Shown here piece after piece: positions 51,771 through 61,958 of a DNA stretch of 64,000 nucleotides (within the stretch, counting starts at the first letter, position 1; every line of letters begins with the position of its first letter). Under the pieces are notes generated by a model that ran no database searches, was not told where the DNA came from, and saw only the letters and a list, made by a program, of their open reading frames with translations. The stretch is from assembly GCA_024867545.1 (NCBI GenBank), contig JANFNE010000037.1, positions 558,001-622,000 on the forward strand, given 5' to 3'. The DNA is from Phytopythium helicoides (taxonomy: Eukaryota; Oomycota; Peronosporomycetes; Pythiales; Pythiaceae). The translations under genes were made by a program, and so were the position numbers.

Positions 51771-53793
51771 GGCGCGGGTGTATGGGGACGGCGGCGAAAG
51801 CGCGAGTGGCCGCGGTCGGCCGGCTGCGGACGCGGGGACCGAGTGGGGACGGCGAGCTGCGGACGCGCCGTGGACGGGCCACCACCAGAGACAGACCCAG
51901 CTGCTGGCCGCGCGGTCAGGATTTGAGCGGCCGCGTCACTTGCCGAGACTATCGACGCACGAGCAACACGCCGACAGCCGGAGTGAGCTGGCAAAACCTC
52001 AACGTTGCAGTCGCCTCGCAGCCATCCATGGAGCAGACGTCAGTATACGCGAGAGTATACGGTCTCAGCAGGGCTATACGCGCTTGAAGCTGGAAGGCGA
52101 TTGCGCAATTGAGGACATCTCCTGTGGTCGTCGAGGAGGCATCACGTGCGGGTGACGGCACGGGAGGCATCGACTTGGGGGGGATCCGATCGGGAACTGA
52201 TTCGATCGGGAGCTATCAGCAAGGCAAACCGACAAAGCACAAAAGTGTTCGTGTTGCACAACGATAGCTACACGAATGGTAGATGCACGACACAAACTTT
52301 CGAGAGCCCGCGCAGATTGAACCCATGGAGCTGGGAGGTCTACATATGAACCACAACAGCAATACGAGCACCTACAAGACCGTGACCTACGTACAGTGTG
52401 ATGGCAATCCAATCCCCACCATGAAGATATCGTCTTCCTGCCCATGGTTGAAATCATCAAAATTCGAGATTCGGATACAAGAGAGCTTCTCCGCTTTCAG
52501 CTTCTCGGTTTCGCCAGCCAAACGGCGATTCCGTCTTCGAGGGAATATCTCAACTCGTATTTGCAAACTCAATCTAGCAATCCCCAACGATCTCTCAATC
52601 AAGACAGAAGCGAACGTTTGTGCTTTCGCTCAGTGAGCACATCGCTCACTGCACCAACTTCTCAGCCAGCACACATCTTTTCAGCAAATGCCATCGCTAG
52701 AAAGCGGGCAAAGCACCAAACTGAAGTCTTGGATGGTGGGCAAAGTTTCTTCCGTTCTACTCCATAGACTCTAGACGAGGTGACCCCACTCATCCCCAGG
52801 TCAGTCTCGACTAAGAAACCGATCAATATTCAGAATCTTGAGAATATCCGCAAGGTCGAACATCTCTCGCGAAGCTTGTCTTTAGTCCGTACCGACACGA
52901 AAAAGTCTTGTTGCGGACTATCATCTGCAAAGGACCTCTAAAGATGTCATCCTCGCTTGAAGTGACTTGGTGGTCCACCACTCAGAACTATCACGCTCAG
53001 GATGTCCGAGGTCTTCTTCTGAAGAAGCTCCGCGATAACATATTCATGCTATTCGAGCTTGCTTGTTCACCCAGCACAGCTCGCTGGATCAGCAAGCCTA
53101 ATATACACGCGACCATAGGATAATAGCTTGCGGAATCTACAGAGTGCTGCGCATGAAGATTACACCGCAAAGACAGACTTCCCGATGCCTACGTTGATGC
53201 GCAAATTCTGCTATGAGCGAGGGGTGTCGTGGCTACGAATATGTCGAGGTTTGAGCAGCAATCCCCCAAGACTGCCGTGCTTGGTGGCACAAATCTTCCA
53301 ATATGCATGTTGAATCTGTGACCGTATCCGCACAGTCCGAGCTTGTTGATGTCAACAAGGTTTCCCTCGACATCTGTAGGTGATGCCACAGGAATATCTC
53401 AGAAGAAGCCACTTGGATTGCAGGAGAAGAACGCCAACAAATCGATCGCAGAAGCTCCATGAACGGTGGTTGACTCCAGGAGACTTGGCGCTCCGATAGC
53501 AAAGACGACAACAGGTGAAAAAGACTATCAGCAAGTGCACTCGATTTTCCCACTACGTAGCCCTCATTGAACGCTGCGTGTACCGCAATTGTAAGCACTC
53601 GCCAACGACTCGCGGGTATGGTCGTGAAAAACCCGGCATCCTTCGATAAAAGACGATGACTGGTAATGGAACCCAGTGAAAATGCAACAATGCCTGAGTA
53701 TACAGTGCTATCTGCGGGCAACACTGAGCGCACCAGCAGACATCTGGTGGTAACGCTGAGCGCACCTGCAGACACTTTGTGGCCCCTGATGTA
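51771..53793. other. 2-kb gene-poor region left of the Fanzor1-type gene
   Basis: No gene recognised, and base composition is less GC-rich than in coding DNA. The asparaginase 5' flank lies at the left end. CGCTTGAAGCTG at 52081-52092 is repeated in the same orientation at 56038-56049, on the other side of the Fanzor1-type gene. A 32-bp imperfect tandem repeat lies at 53720-53783. Confidence 0.4.
53720..53793 (-). ncRNA. Candidate guide (omega) RNA region with 32-bp tandem repeat
   Basis: On the minus strand this begins right at the Fanzor1-type stop codon. Two 32-bp units start at 53720 and 53752 (AACACTGAGCGCACC and AACGCTGAGCGCACC on the plus strand). The first unit contains a stem CACCA (53731-53735) with TGGTG (53745-53749). 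A guide RNA for this nuclease would be expected at this place. Evidence is position plus structure only. Confidence 0.28.
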
Positions 53794-55773
53794 TTAAGTT
53801 GGCGCTCGACAGAAAACGGTAGGTCTTGGTTGACCACGGAGCATGTAGAAGAGAAGCATGAGCATGTTCTTCGAGGCGTTGACGTCGCGGTTCACAGTAG
53901 TACCAAAGCAGCCATTGGATCGACAATGGAGCACACTATAAACCTTGCACGTCCGCCATTCCTTGTTCGTGCTGTTCTTGACCTTGCAGAGGCGGAGACT
54001 GTACTGGTATTCTAGCTGCCGGTGGCAACGTGAGTGAAGCTTGCTGGTGCGAAACTCATCAATTGGTTGTACACGACAGTAGTTTCTCAATGTGTGCTCG
54101 ACTCTCTTGACCGGCCCCGCGGGGCACTTCTTGATAAGTCCAGAGTAATCGGTATTGCTCCAATCTCCAAATCCAACCACCGTTCGCCTGCCTGCTTGCT
54201 GGGTCAGTCTCCGGCAGAGTTCATGTAGCTTCTTCTGCGCAAAGATGTACCGTCCAAAACGCAGGTTGCGGAATCCCTTCGCCCGTGAAAATCCTAGCAG
54301 ATTTTCCATACGTGGAATAACGTATCGTGTGTACGTTTCCAGCAACTCGAGCGACGCGGTCTTCTTCGACGGCATCTGACGCTCGGCCGTCAAAATGTTG
54401 GGACGCCGCTCCTTCCAGCAAGCTATCTTCTGGTTGCTCTTGTGGTAGCGAGCATCCTCGTAGAACTCACGAGAAGAGCAGTGGATAGTATCGCCGTCCT
54501 GATTGGTTGCTACAAACAGATCTCGTCTGCCAGGATCTAGGCCCCACATGACATCGTAGTCTTCTTCCCGAAGTGGGCGGTCTGTCGCCGGATGGGTTTT
54601 CCGCATGACGATGCTGACAGCCTTTCCGTCCGTCACGATCTCTCCTGCGAACTTCTTGTTGGCTGTTTCAAACTTCTCGATATTGAAGAGACTGTGCCAC
54701 CAATCGTCTGCGACAGCATTCCAATCGTCACCTTGAGGAGGCACGCGAACACCAGCACGTAGAAGTAGGCTGCGGAGCGCCGTCTTGCACATCTTGAAGT
54801 GCGAGCACTTGAACCCATTCTTTGTCGGCAGGAGACTGAACGTGCGGACCTCTGAGATGTCCTGTCGATGCTGAAACCGGCGATTCCTCTCCTCAATGGC
54901 GGTCAGAATCATGTAGGTGAGAGGAAGCAATCTGTTAGCCTCGTCGGACAAGTAGCCGCTCTCGTTGCGCGGGATCTGCTCTCGCCAAGCCTGCACCTCG
55001 GTATCGTTGCCATTGTAGACAGGGTCCAGGATGCTCTTGATCATGACGTATGCCTCAGCACCATTCAAGTCATAGACCCGCTTGATGTGACGGTGAAAGC
55101 GACGGTAGAAGTTGCGTACAATCGCGTTCTTGGTGTTACTGGCCATCATTTGGGCTGCGTTCTGCTGCCACCCAGCGGTAATCTGCCGGTTGCTTGCACG
55201 TCGAGCGTCCTCACCTCGCCAAGTGTTGTACAGCGTGACTGATTGCTGGAATGCAGGAGACCCGAGTGTGGAGTTGGCGTTGCAAAAACGCGATAGGCAT
55301 CTGTAGAAGAAGACCTGGTTGAGTGGCTCCACTGCATCGCCCAGCTGACACATCCGCACGGCGTGGATGTTGGCGAGGACGTAAGCCTCCAGCACGGCCT
55401 GGTCCATATCCGCCAGCACGGACTCCCACGGCAAAGTCATGGCCTCGTCGCTCTTGCAAAACGCCTTGAGCGATGTCTTGACGCACACAAGCGAGGATTT
55501 GGCGTTAGCTGCGTCACGAGCTTCGACTTCGGCTCGTCGCCTCTTTGACTGACTCTTGCGTGGTTCTGCACTGCGCTTCTTCCTTTTAGACTTAGCACCG
55601 CCTGACGTCGGACCAGCTGCACGTGCTGTCTTGGACCGACCTCGACGAGTTGCGGAAGGAATTCTTCTCATTGTGGATCTGCGTAGCCCTGCGGGAGCTT
55701 GCCTGATCTTGGACCTGCCTCGCCGGGGACCTGGATCGCCCTCCGTGCCCGATAGAGCGCGCTTGTTTGCCAT
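53794..55773 (-). CDS. Fanzor1-type RNA-guided nuclease
   Basis: Intronless, 659 residues from the ATG at 55773. Residues 1-90 are highly basic (PRRGRSKIR, KSKRKKRSAEPRKSQSKRRR), a probable nuclear localisation and nucleic-acid-binding tail. A helical N-domain (residues ~95-400) is of the Fanzor1 kind. The RuvC core has D413 (MWGLDPGRRDLF); the place of the usual second acidic residue reads VVGFGDWSN (D537). The relocated glutamate typical of Fanzor1 is E573 in PIDEFRTSK. D630 lies in VNRDVNASKN. The zinc finger has H580 where the first cysteine is usual, then C583 (LHSRCH), and C617/C622 (HCRSNGC). The frame is unbroken. Bao and Jurka described Fanzor1 proteins carried by diverse eukaryotic DNA transposons; later work showed RNA-guided cleavage. 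No partner transposase is seen here. Confidence 0.88.
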   Translation of the reverse strand: MANKRALSGTEGDPGPRRGRSKIRQAPAGLRRSTMRRIPSATRRGRSKTARAAGPTSGGAKSKRKKRSAEPRKSQSKRRRAEVEARDAANAKSSLVCVKTSLKAFCKSDEAMTLPWESVLADMDQAVLEAYVLANIHAVRMCQLGDAVEPLNQVFFYRCLSRFCNANSTLGSPAFQQSVTLYNTWRGEDARRASNRQITAGWQQNAAQMMASNTKNAIVRNFYRRFHRHIKRVYDLNGAEAYVMIKSILDPVYNGNDTEVQAWREQIPRNESGYLSDEANRLLPLTYMILTAIEERNRRFQHRQDISEVRTFSLLPTKNGFKCSHFKMCKTALRSLLLRAGVRVPPQGDDWNAVADDWWHSLFNIEKFETANKKFAGEIVTDGKAVSIVMRKTHPATDRPLREEDYDVMWGLDPGRRDLFVATNQDGDTIHCSSREFYEDARYHKSNQKIACWKERRPNILTAERQMPSKKTASLELLETYTRYVIPRMENLLGFSRAKGFRNLRFGRYIFAQKKLHELCRRLTQQAGRRTVVGFGDWSNTDYSGLIKKCPAGPVKRVEHTLRNYCRVQPIDEFRTSKLHSRCHRQLEYQYSLRLCKVKNSTNKEWRTCKVYSVLHCRSNGCFGTTVNRDVNASKNMLMLLFYMLRGQPRPTVFCRAPT

Positions 55774-56401
55774 GGTGGCAAATTACACTGTGAGTAGGGA
55801 GATCAGGGTCGGCAGCCGCTTTCGTTCGTTGCCGTTCGAGAGCGAGTGGGCGCTTGACAATTCAAAACATGCTATTGCCCATTTACGTGTATGCAGGCAG
55901 AGCTGCAAAGGCCGCTTTACTAGCTTGCCGTGGCTCATGATGAAGCTCTGAAGATGCTTCTTATGGCATCTCCAACAAGCAATACGAACTGTCAATGCAG
56001 TGGTGTTGTCATCGCTGGGGGAGGGCATCGCGCAACCCGCTTGAAGCTGATGAACTGCGCTGCCAGCTTGTCAATTGGGCAGCACCGTAACGACAGGTTC
56101 AATTAGTTTCACGTTTTCCGGTTGAGTGAGAGTTTGCGCCGATCTTTGTGCTGAGAAGGGTGAATGTAGAAATGGAGGGGTTTGTGGCCATCTACCACAG
56201 CGCCAATGCCGGGTTCCCCGGCCATTCATCACCAAGCAGCAACACGAAAGCAATGTGTTGTTATTGAAGTTTGGTCCGAATGATGGTCCGGCCACGCACG
56301 TGGATGAGGTTGCGTCGTGCGTCCGCGCCCGCCACAACCGAATCCGCCGGCTGGCCGCATCGTCCACAGTCGTCGCCAGCACTCGCACTAGGAGATCTTC
56401 C
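55774..56401. other. Intergenic right flank of the Fanzor1-type gene
   Basis: No gene recognised. It holds the right copy of the 12-bp direct repeat (56038-56049) and GC-rich promoter sequence for the M24 gene at the right end. Confidence 0.4.
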
Positions 56402-57740
56402 ATGAGCTACGCCGACCCGTACGCGCAGGACGCGGACCGCCGACGCGCCGACCTCGCGCGCAAGCTCTCGCTGCTGTAGGTCTCACTTGCGGCCAAACAC
56501 CTTTGCGGATGTATGCGGACGTCTGATTCCGTCTTGCGGACCGCGCAGGCGCTCGCTGCTGCTTGAGCTGCAGGCCGACGCGCTGCTGCTGAGCTACTCG
56601 GCCAACGTCGCGTGGCTCACGAACGGCGCGCGCACGTACGTCAACATGGCGACCGAAGGTGAGCTCCAGCCCAAGTCGATCAGCGTCCACACGCCGTCCA
56701 CAGTCCATTGACACTGCGTCCGCTCTGCAGGTGGCGTGGGCTCCATCTACGTAGACGCGAGCTCTGTACGCGTGCTCACGAATGAGATCGAGGGCCACCG
56801 GCTGCTGAACGAGGAGCTCCGGGGACTTGAGCCGTCCTTTTCGGTCCACGAAGACCCGTGGCACGCACAGCGGCCACACCCGCAGGTCGCGAGTGAGATT
56901 GCGGCCGCTGCGACTGGAAATACCAGTCCCAAGGTGCTGGTGGATGCGTCGAGCGCGGAGCTCGCAGGTCGGCTCTCCCGCCTGCGTGTCAAGCTCAGTG
57001 ACTACGAGATGGACGCGTTCCGGTCGCTCGGTGCCGAGTGCGGCCGCGTGATCGGCGAGGTGGCTCACAGCGTCAAGCCTGGCATGAGCGAGTGGGAGGC
57101 TGCGTCCGCACTGGCCGCTGGGCTGCTGGAGAAGGAAATCACGCCCGTAGTGCTGTTGGTGGCCGCGGACGAGCGTGCGGACGCCATCCGCCACCCGCTG
57201 CCGACGCAGAAGCGTGTCAAGAACAAGCTCATGCTGGTGCTGTGTGGTCGCCGCCATGGTCTAGTGTGTTCGGCTACACGAATGGTGTACCTAACGAAGT
57301 CACCAGACGAGAAGATTCCTGAGGAGCTGCTGCGTCGCCATGACGCTGCGACCTACGTTGACGCCGTGGCGATCGCTGCGTCGCGGCACGTGGGAACGCC
57401 CGCGAACGAGGTGCTGAAGAAGATTCAGGACGCGTACGCGGTCAAGGGTTTCCCTGACGAGTGGACCAAGCACCACCAAGGTGGATGCGCCGCCTTCCTT
57501 AGCCGCGAGTGGGTCGCCAACCCCACTCTCACGGACCGGGTCGTGGAAACTAGTATGGCGTTTGCGTGGAACCCATCAGTGGCTGGAACCAAGTCAGAAG
57601 ACACGATTCTCGTGACGCAGCGGGGGGATGGCGCTGCTGAGGTGGAAGTGATCAGTCAAACTCCCGACTGGCCAATGCTTGAGCACGAGGTTGATGGCCA
57701 AACGATCACTCGACCTGCCATCCTTCACCTGAAGTTCTAG
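56402..57740 (+). CDS. M24-family (Xaa-Pro peptidase/creatinase-like) protein
   Basis: Three exons (56402-56475, 56549-56658, 56731-57740) with consistent phases give 397 residues. The start MSYADPYAQDADRRRADLAR leads into a creatinase-type N-domain (LQADALLLSYSANVAWLTNG, VLTNEIEGHRL). The C-domain has the pita-bread features DYEMDAFRSLGAECGRVIGE, MSEWEAASAL, the histidine of KHHQGGCAAFLSREW and the acidic VAGTKSEDTILVT near the end. The usual M24 metal set is two Asp, one His and two Glu. I can see the histidine and one glutamate, but not a clear Asp pair (LMLVLCGRRHGLV is where the first would be expected). It may be a metal-free relative with a binding rather than peptidase role. Length fits single-domain prolidase-like proteins. 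Confidence 0.7.
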
Positions 57741-58300
57741 AGGTGGTAGCGCGTAGAGCCGAACATTTCCTTCGATACACCTTCCAATGAAAGGGAAATT
57801 TGACATGGTTCAAAAACGCTGTTGGAATGTTATGGAGCTACTTTCCTTCAGTCCGATAAACGAGGGAGTGAGCACCGCCGTCGAACACTCTCATTTTCGT
57901 GACTATTGAAACATCATGGCATAAGGTGATATTCGCGATAGCTTGCACCCCACATCTTCAAGAGCGCTGATACCACGATACAGCTCGTTCGTATGCCTCA
58001 CCGTCTCCATCCCAATACTATCGTTGACAGTATATGAATCGCAAGCCTTCGGCGTGCAACCCTCCTGATGCGGATGAAGACAAGACTCGTATTCGCTCAT
58101 AAGCCATTCAAGTTTGCTACACGTGTTCGCCGTCATGTCGACATCCAAAACTCTAAGAATGGTTTGGCACACCTTCAGGGTTGCAAGATCAGAATGGAGA
58201 GCTAAAATATATTCACGAGTGTGTCGAATGTTCTGCAAATACCTTTTGTCCGCTTCGATCCCAAAGCCCATCTCGGAGTATTTCAGTGTACACTTCATCA
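57741..58300. other. Intergenic; one unassigned minus-strand frame
   Basis: A frame of 131 codons on the minus strand (58298-57903) starts with ATG and has no recognised domain. It includes CSKLEWLMSEYESC and ILALHSDLATLK and lacks the GC-rich codon use of nearby genes. It could be a diverged or decayed gene; support is weak. Confidence 0.3.
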
Positions 58301-61300
58301 ATGGCGGGCACGCAAACTCTTCGCATCAGCAGTGTCGATGAGCAGGATGACAGATCTGCACCACAGTCTCCGTCTTCGCTCACGGCCATTCGCTCGTCTG
58401 CTGTCTTTTCAGCCGCCAAGAAACTCGTGCAAGTTCGAGAGAATCTGACCGAGTTTCACAAGAAGGGTGGGATAGTTGGCTGGCTGCACGGAGATGAAAC
58501 TGAGGTCCGGGTCACTGAAACAGTGAACGAAGAATCAAACAAACCGGATGAACCGGGTGATTCCTTTGCACTTGCCTACAGTCCGAAGCGACCGAGCAGA
58601 GAGGCGTTCGATCTGTCGCGTTGGCCATCATCGCCTGTTCCAGGAGACAAAGGAGCTCAAGGCTTTGACGACGGGTTGCATACACCACCAAGTCCAAGAT
58701 CTGCATCTACTTCTCCGGTTAAGGTTTGCACTCCCCCATCATCACCAATGTCAACACGACAGTCCTATTCGTCTTCGGTTATCGAGAGCCTATACGAAAA
58801 AGTACTCAAAGCGTCCAATTCGTCGAGTTCCAATTCCCCCAGACTTTCTCTCCAGCCAAGTCCACGCCGCAAGTCCGGACGGGTAGACGTCCTTGTGAGC
58901 GGATTCGACGACTTTGTCGGTGCGGATGGCTCTCGTCGGTCTCGGGTAAGATACTTTTGTCAAAGTTCCGGCATTCTGCCCACTAATTGCCCGACCTGGG
59001 AATGTTTAGTACTTTCGAGATCGCACGAGCAGTGACTCCAACATGCTACGGCGCTCTTCGTCAGCTCAATCATTTCCTAGTAGAGTACGGGCTTGGACTT
59101 CCCTTCCCGAAGTTCCGCCAGTACCAACTCTGACACTTGACGACTGTCTCGGAGATCCAAAACTTGCAGCAGAGTTTGCTTGCGTGAGTTTGCCTGAAGA
59201 CCGCGCACTCCTCGCCTTTTATTTCGCGCTCAATGAGTTTGTATGCACCCCAAGGTGTCAGCAGCGTCGGCCCGAACGCTTATTGAGGCGTTGAACGTAC
59301 TGCGTGAGAGGACCAAGTCCCCAAATCTGACAACCCCGAGCTCACTCATTGGTGGAGGAGTAGGTCCACGTACAGCTGTAGCACTCATGAGAATTCCATC
59401 CACCTCCGCTATCAACTTAAGCTCGCTCGATACAACAGATGCACCCCCAGCTGCTGTCTCGTTGTTGATTCGATCTGCGCACGCAGCAGTGTACGCAGTA
59501 CTGGAAGTGGCGTTTGACCAGCACTTTCGCATCTCAACAGCTTACCAGCGAGCTCTAATTGATCGCCAAGCACGACTGAATTCAGTTGATCCCACAAAAC
59601 TCTTTATTGATGCGCTTCTGGACGACGAGTGGGCTAGTTTTGTGCTGTGGACTTTCCAGTTCCGCCTTAAACGGCACCAACGACTCAGTTTCCTCATTGA
59701 TGCGCAATTTCGACTTGAACGAGTGTTTTCCGCCTGTATGATTTCAAGTGGGGACCGCCAGCGCTTTGCGCCACTCGTGAAATACTTTAATGAAATTCAT
59801 GACAAGTATTTAGCAACATCTGCTCCCGTGGCTTTGCCGTCCTCCTCATCGGAACCAGAGAGACTCCGAGTGTCTGCGGTTGCTCGGATCGTGCGTCTTG
59901 CAAGTGCTAATAGCGACAGTGACGAGGACTTTCGCGCTCGTCTTGTGGCGACTATGGAAGGTGTTCGAGCGCTTGCTAGAGCAGAACGCAACATACTTGT
60001 TGTGTCTGAGCGCCTCACCGAGTTCTCCAGCAGCTCACTCTTTCGCGATTTTGTTGCGCTGCCAACAGCACCTAGAGGAGATATGGTGCGGTTACTTCGC
60101 ACGGCTAATATCCCATTTCATCAGGCCCCCAAGGGAACTGACGATAGTCGTGATATGGTTGCTGGCGCAGCAAAGAAGAGAAGCGTAAGGGATTTGATCC
60201 ACCGAGTGCTATTGTTCGAAGAGAGTCAAGGATCAACTTTAGAGTTCAAGCAGATTTTTCGATGCAGTAGCTCTTGCGACGATGTAATGCAGACAGAAGA
60301 CAGTACGCTGCTGCGAACAGTCGAGGGGTTTATTGTGCCAAGCGGAACAAATGATGTGAATGTTCGTGAGAAAGCCACATTGTTCCACTTTGTAACTGGC
60401 ACAGGGAAAGACACATTGTACGGGGCTGTCCTTCAGTTTTATGCTGATTCCATGACGCGAGGATTATGTGTGTTAGCACGAGCACCACTGATTGAATCGC
60501 TCCGATGTTATTTGCTCTCGTTATGGCGCTCTATGGATGTAACCAAGCCAGTAGCATTCAGTGAGATCTCCACGAGCAGCATTAACACCGCGCTAGAGGC
60601 TGCTGAAAATGCTCTTAACGATTACCTGGCGACTCACTCACAATCAGAAGTTGAAGAAAACAGCTCGATATCGATGCCATTCCTAGACACCAAAGTTGAG
60701 AAACTTTTTGTGTATCTACCACTCTCAACTATTCTCCGAACATTTGGGTGTCTTATAAGCGAGCGTAAGGTTCTGCTTGTGTCGGCGAGCCGATCAAAGC
60801 TCATCGAGTCGGGTGAAGCATTTCGCTCCTTGCTGTTTCCACTTCAGTGGCCGCACGTTTTTCGCACCTGTGCTACCTCTGGCACTGCACGAATTCCTAC
60901 AGTGTCCCTCGCCTTTTCTATTTGGAATGCAGGCAAGTTCGGTGCAGCATTGCGAGCTACCGACTGATGTTGCAGTCGTGGATTTGGACTGCGGGGATAT
61001 CACTAGCGACGATGTCCACACCAGTGACCCCGCTCTCACTGCTCTAGAGACCCAGCTGACCCAATTCTACCGCATTCGCGCATCCACTCGCGATAATATC
61101 GATGGAAATCCAGTCGAGTTCCCAGAGACAGCCGCCAGACGCGTATTCGAGACCCACGTCAGGTCGCTCGTGTCAACGCTCGAGACCACGGCATTCCGCT
61201 TCGAAACGACCGACAGCAGTCGCAGCAACGACAATAGCAGTCGAACTATGGTGGCTGTCATGGACACATCCTCCACATCAGGAGTCGCGACTTCTCCTCT

Positions 61301-61367
61301 CATGGAGGCGCTACGGCAGTCGCAGGCCTTCTCCGCTCACTTGTGTCGCCCCACGCCAGCTCTGTAG
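58301..61367 (+). CDS. RGS-like plus DENN-domain protein (two frame breaks)
   Basis: Exon 1 (58301-58945) from the ATG encodes a disordered, serine/proline-rich region starting MAGTQTLRISSVDEQDD. A 64-bp GTAAGA...TTTAG intron follows. Exon 2 from 59010 begins an RGS-like domain (LTLDDCLGDPKLAAEFACVS, LLAFYFALNEF). The frame changes near 59230-59243 and continues 574 codons through the RGS end (LFIDALLDDEWASFVLW) and a DENN module: uDENN (LFHFVTGTGKDTLYGAVLQF) and cDENN (LPLSTILRTFGCLISERKVL, SLLFPLQWPHVF). A T5 run at 60858-60865 shifts frame; the other register gives the expected FAPVLPLALHEFLQCPSPF and the dDENN-like tail to 61367. DENN proteins are exchange factors for Rab GTPases and RGS domains speed up G-alpha hydrolysis, so it may link heterotrimeric G proteins to membrane traffic. 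Confidence 0.7.
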
Positions 61368-61958
61368 CCATCTATCTCATCCAGAGAGTGTAGCCATACT
61401 CCAAACCGCTACACTACGTGGCCCACACTCAATAGACAATACTGTATACGTCATGTCAAATTATCGCTGCCAGTCACGAGCATGTCCTTCCTGCTGTGCG
61501 AGTACTCGGCGTCGAGCTCCTCTGACGGCGACGCCAGCGCCAGCGAGTCGGAGGCGCGTGGGTCGTCGTCGTCGCGCTGTTCTCCGCGTTCAGCCGCTCC
61601 TGCGCGTTCGGTGGGTGTCGTTTTTGTCTCTGTGCGCGCTCTGGGGGCTGCGTTTCGAGCTGATAACGTTGCACTTCGTGCAGAAGCGAGAGCAAGAGTC
61701 TGGTTCAGAAGCAACGGGGGTTTCATGACGATAGGAACTGTGGAACCAGGCTTGGATACTTTGATATTTGCTTCACCAAAAAAATTCAGGAGATTTTTTG
61801 TTTTATCTGTTGATGTAGAAAGTTACAGCGTGGCGTTGTCATGATCATTGAAGCTCAGCCAAGAATGCGTTGTTTTGGAAAACTTGACAGAGAAACACAC
61901 ACACACACACATGTCGTATCGTTCATAGGAGCACCAACAGTGCCTAAACACAGTGCGC
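61368..61958. other. Intergenic; small serine-rich frame
   Basis: A plus-strand frame at 61482-61844 (MSFLLCEYSASSSSDGD, 120 codons) may be a first exon: after APARS a GTGGGT donor-like site occurs. No downstream exon is evident before the kinase gene on the other strand. A short (CA)n run lies at 61895-61911. Confidence 0.3.

Noticed and set aside
50532..51926. 464-codon plus-strand frame over the asparaginase
   Set aside because: Antisense shadow; no domain.
52283..52767. Two overlapping plus-strand frames in the gap before the Fanzor1 gene
   Set aside because: No domain, no GC-rich codon pattern, and they overlap each other in different registers.
61895..61911. (CA)n run as a possible regulatory element
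   Set aside because: Short dinucleotide repeat, common by slippage, with no other supporting signal.
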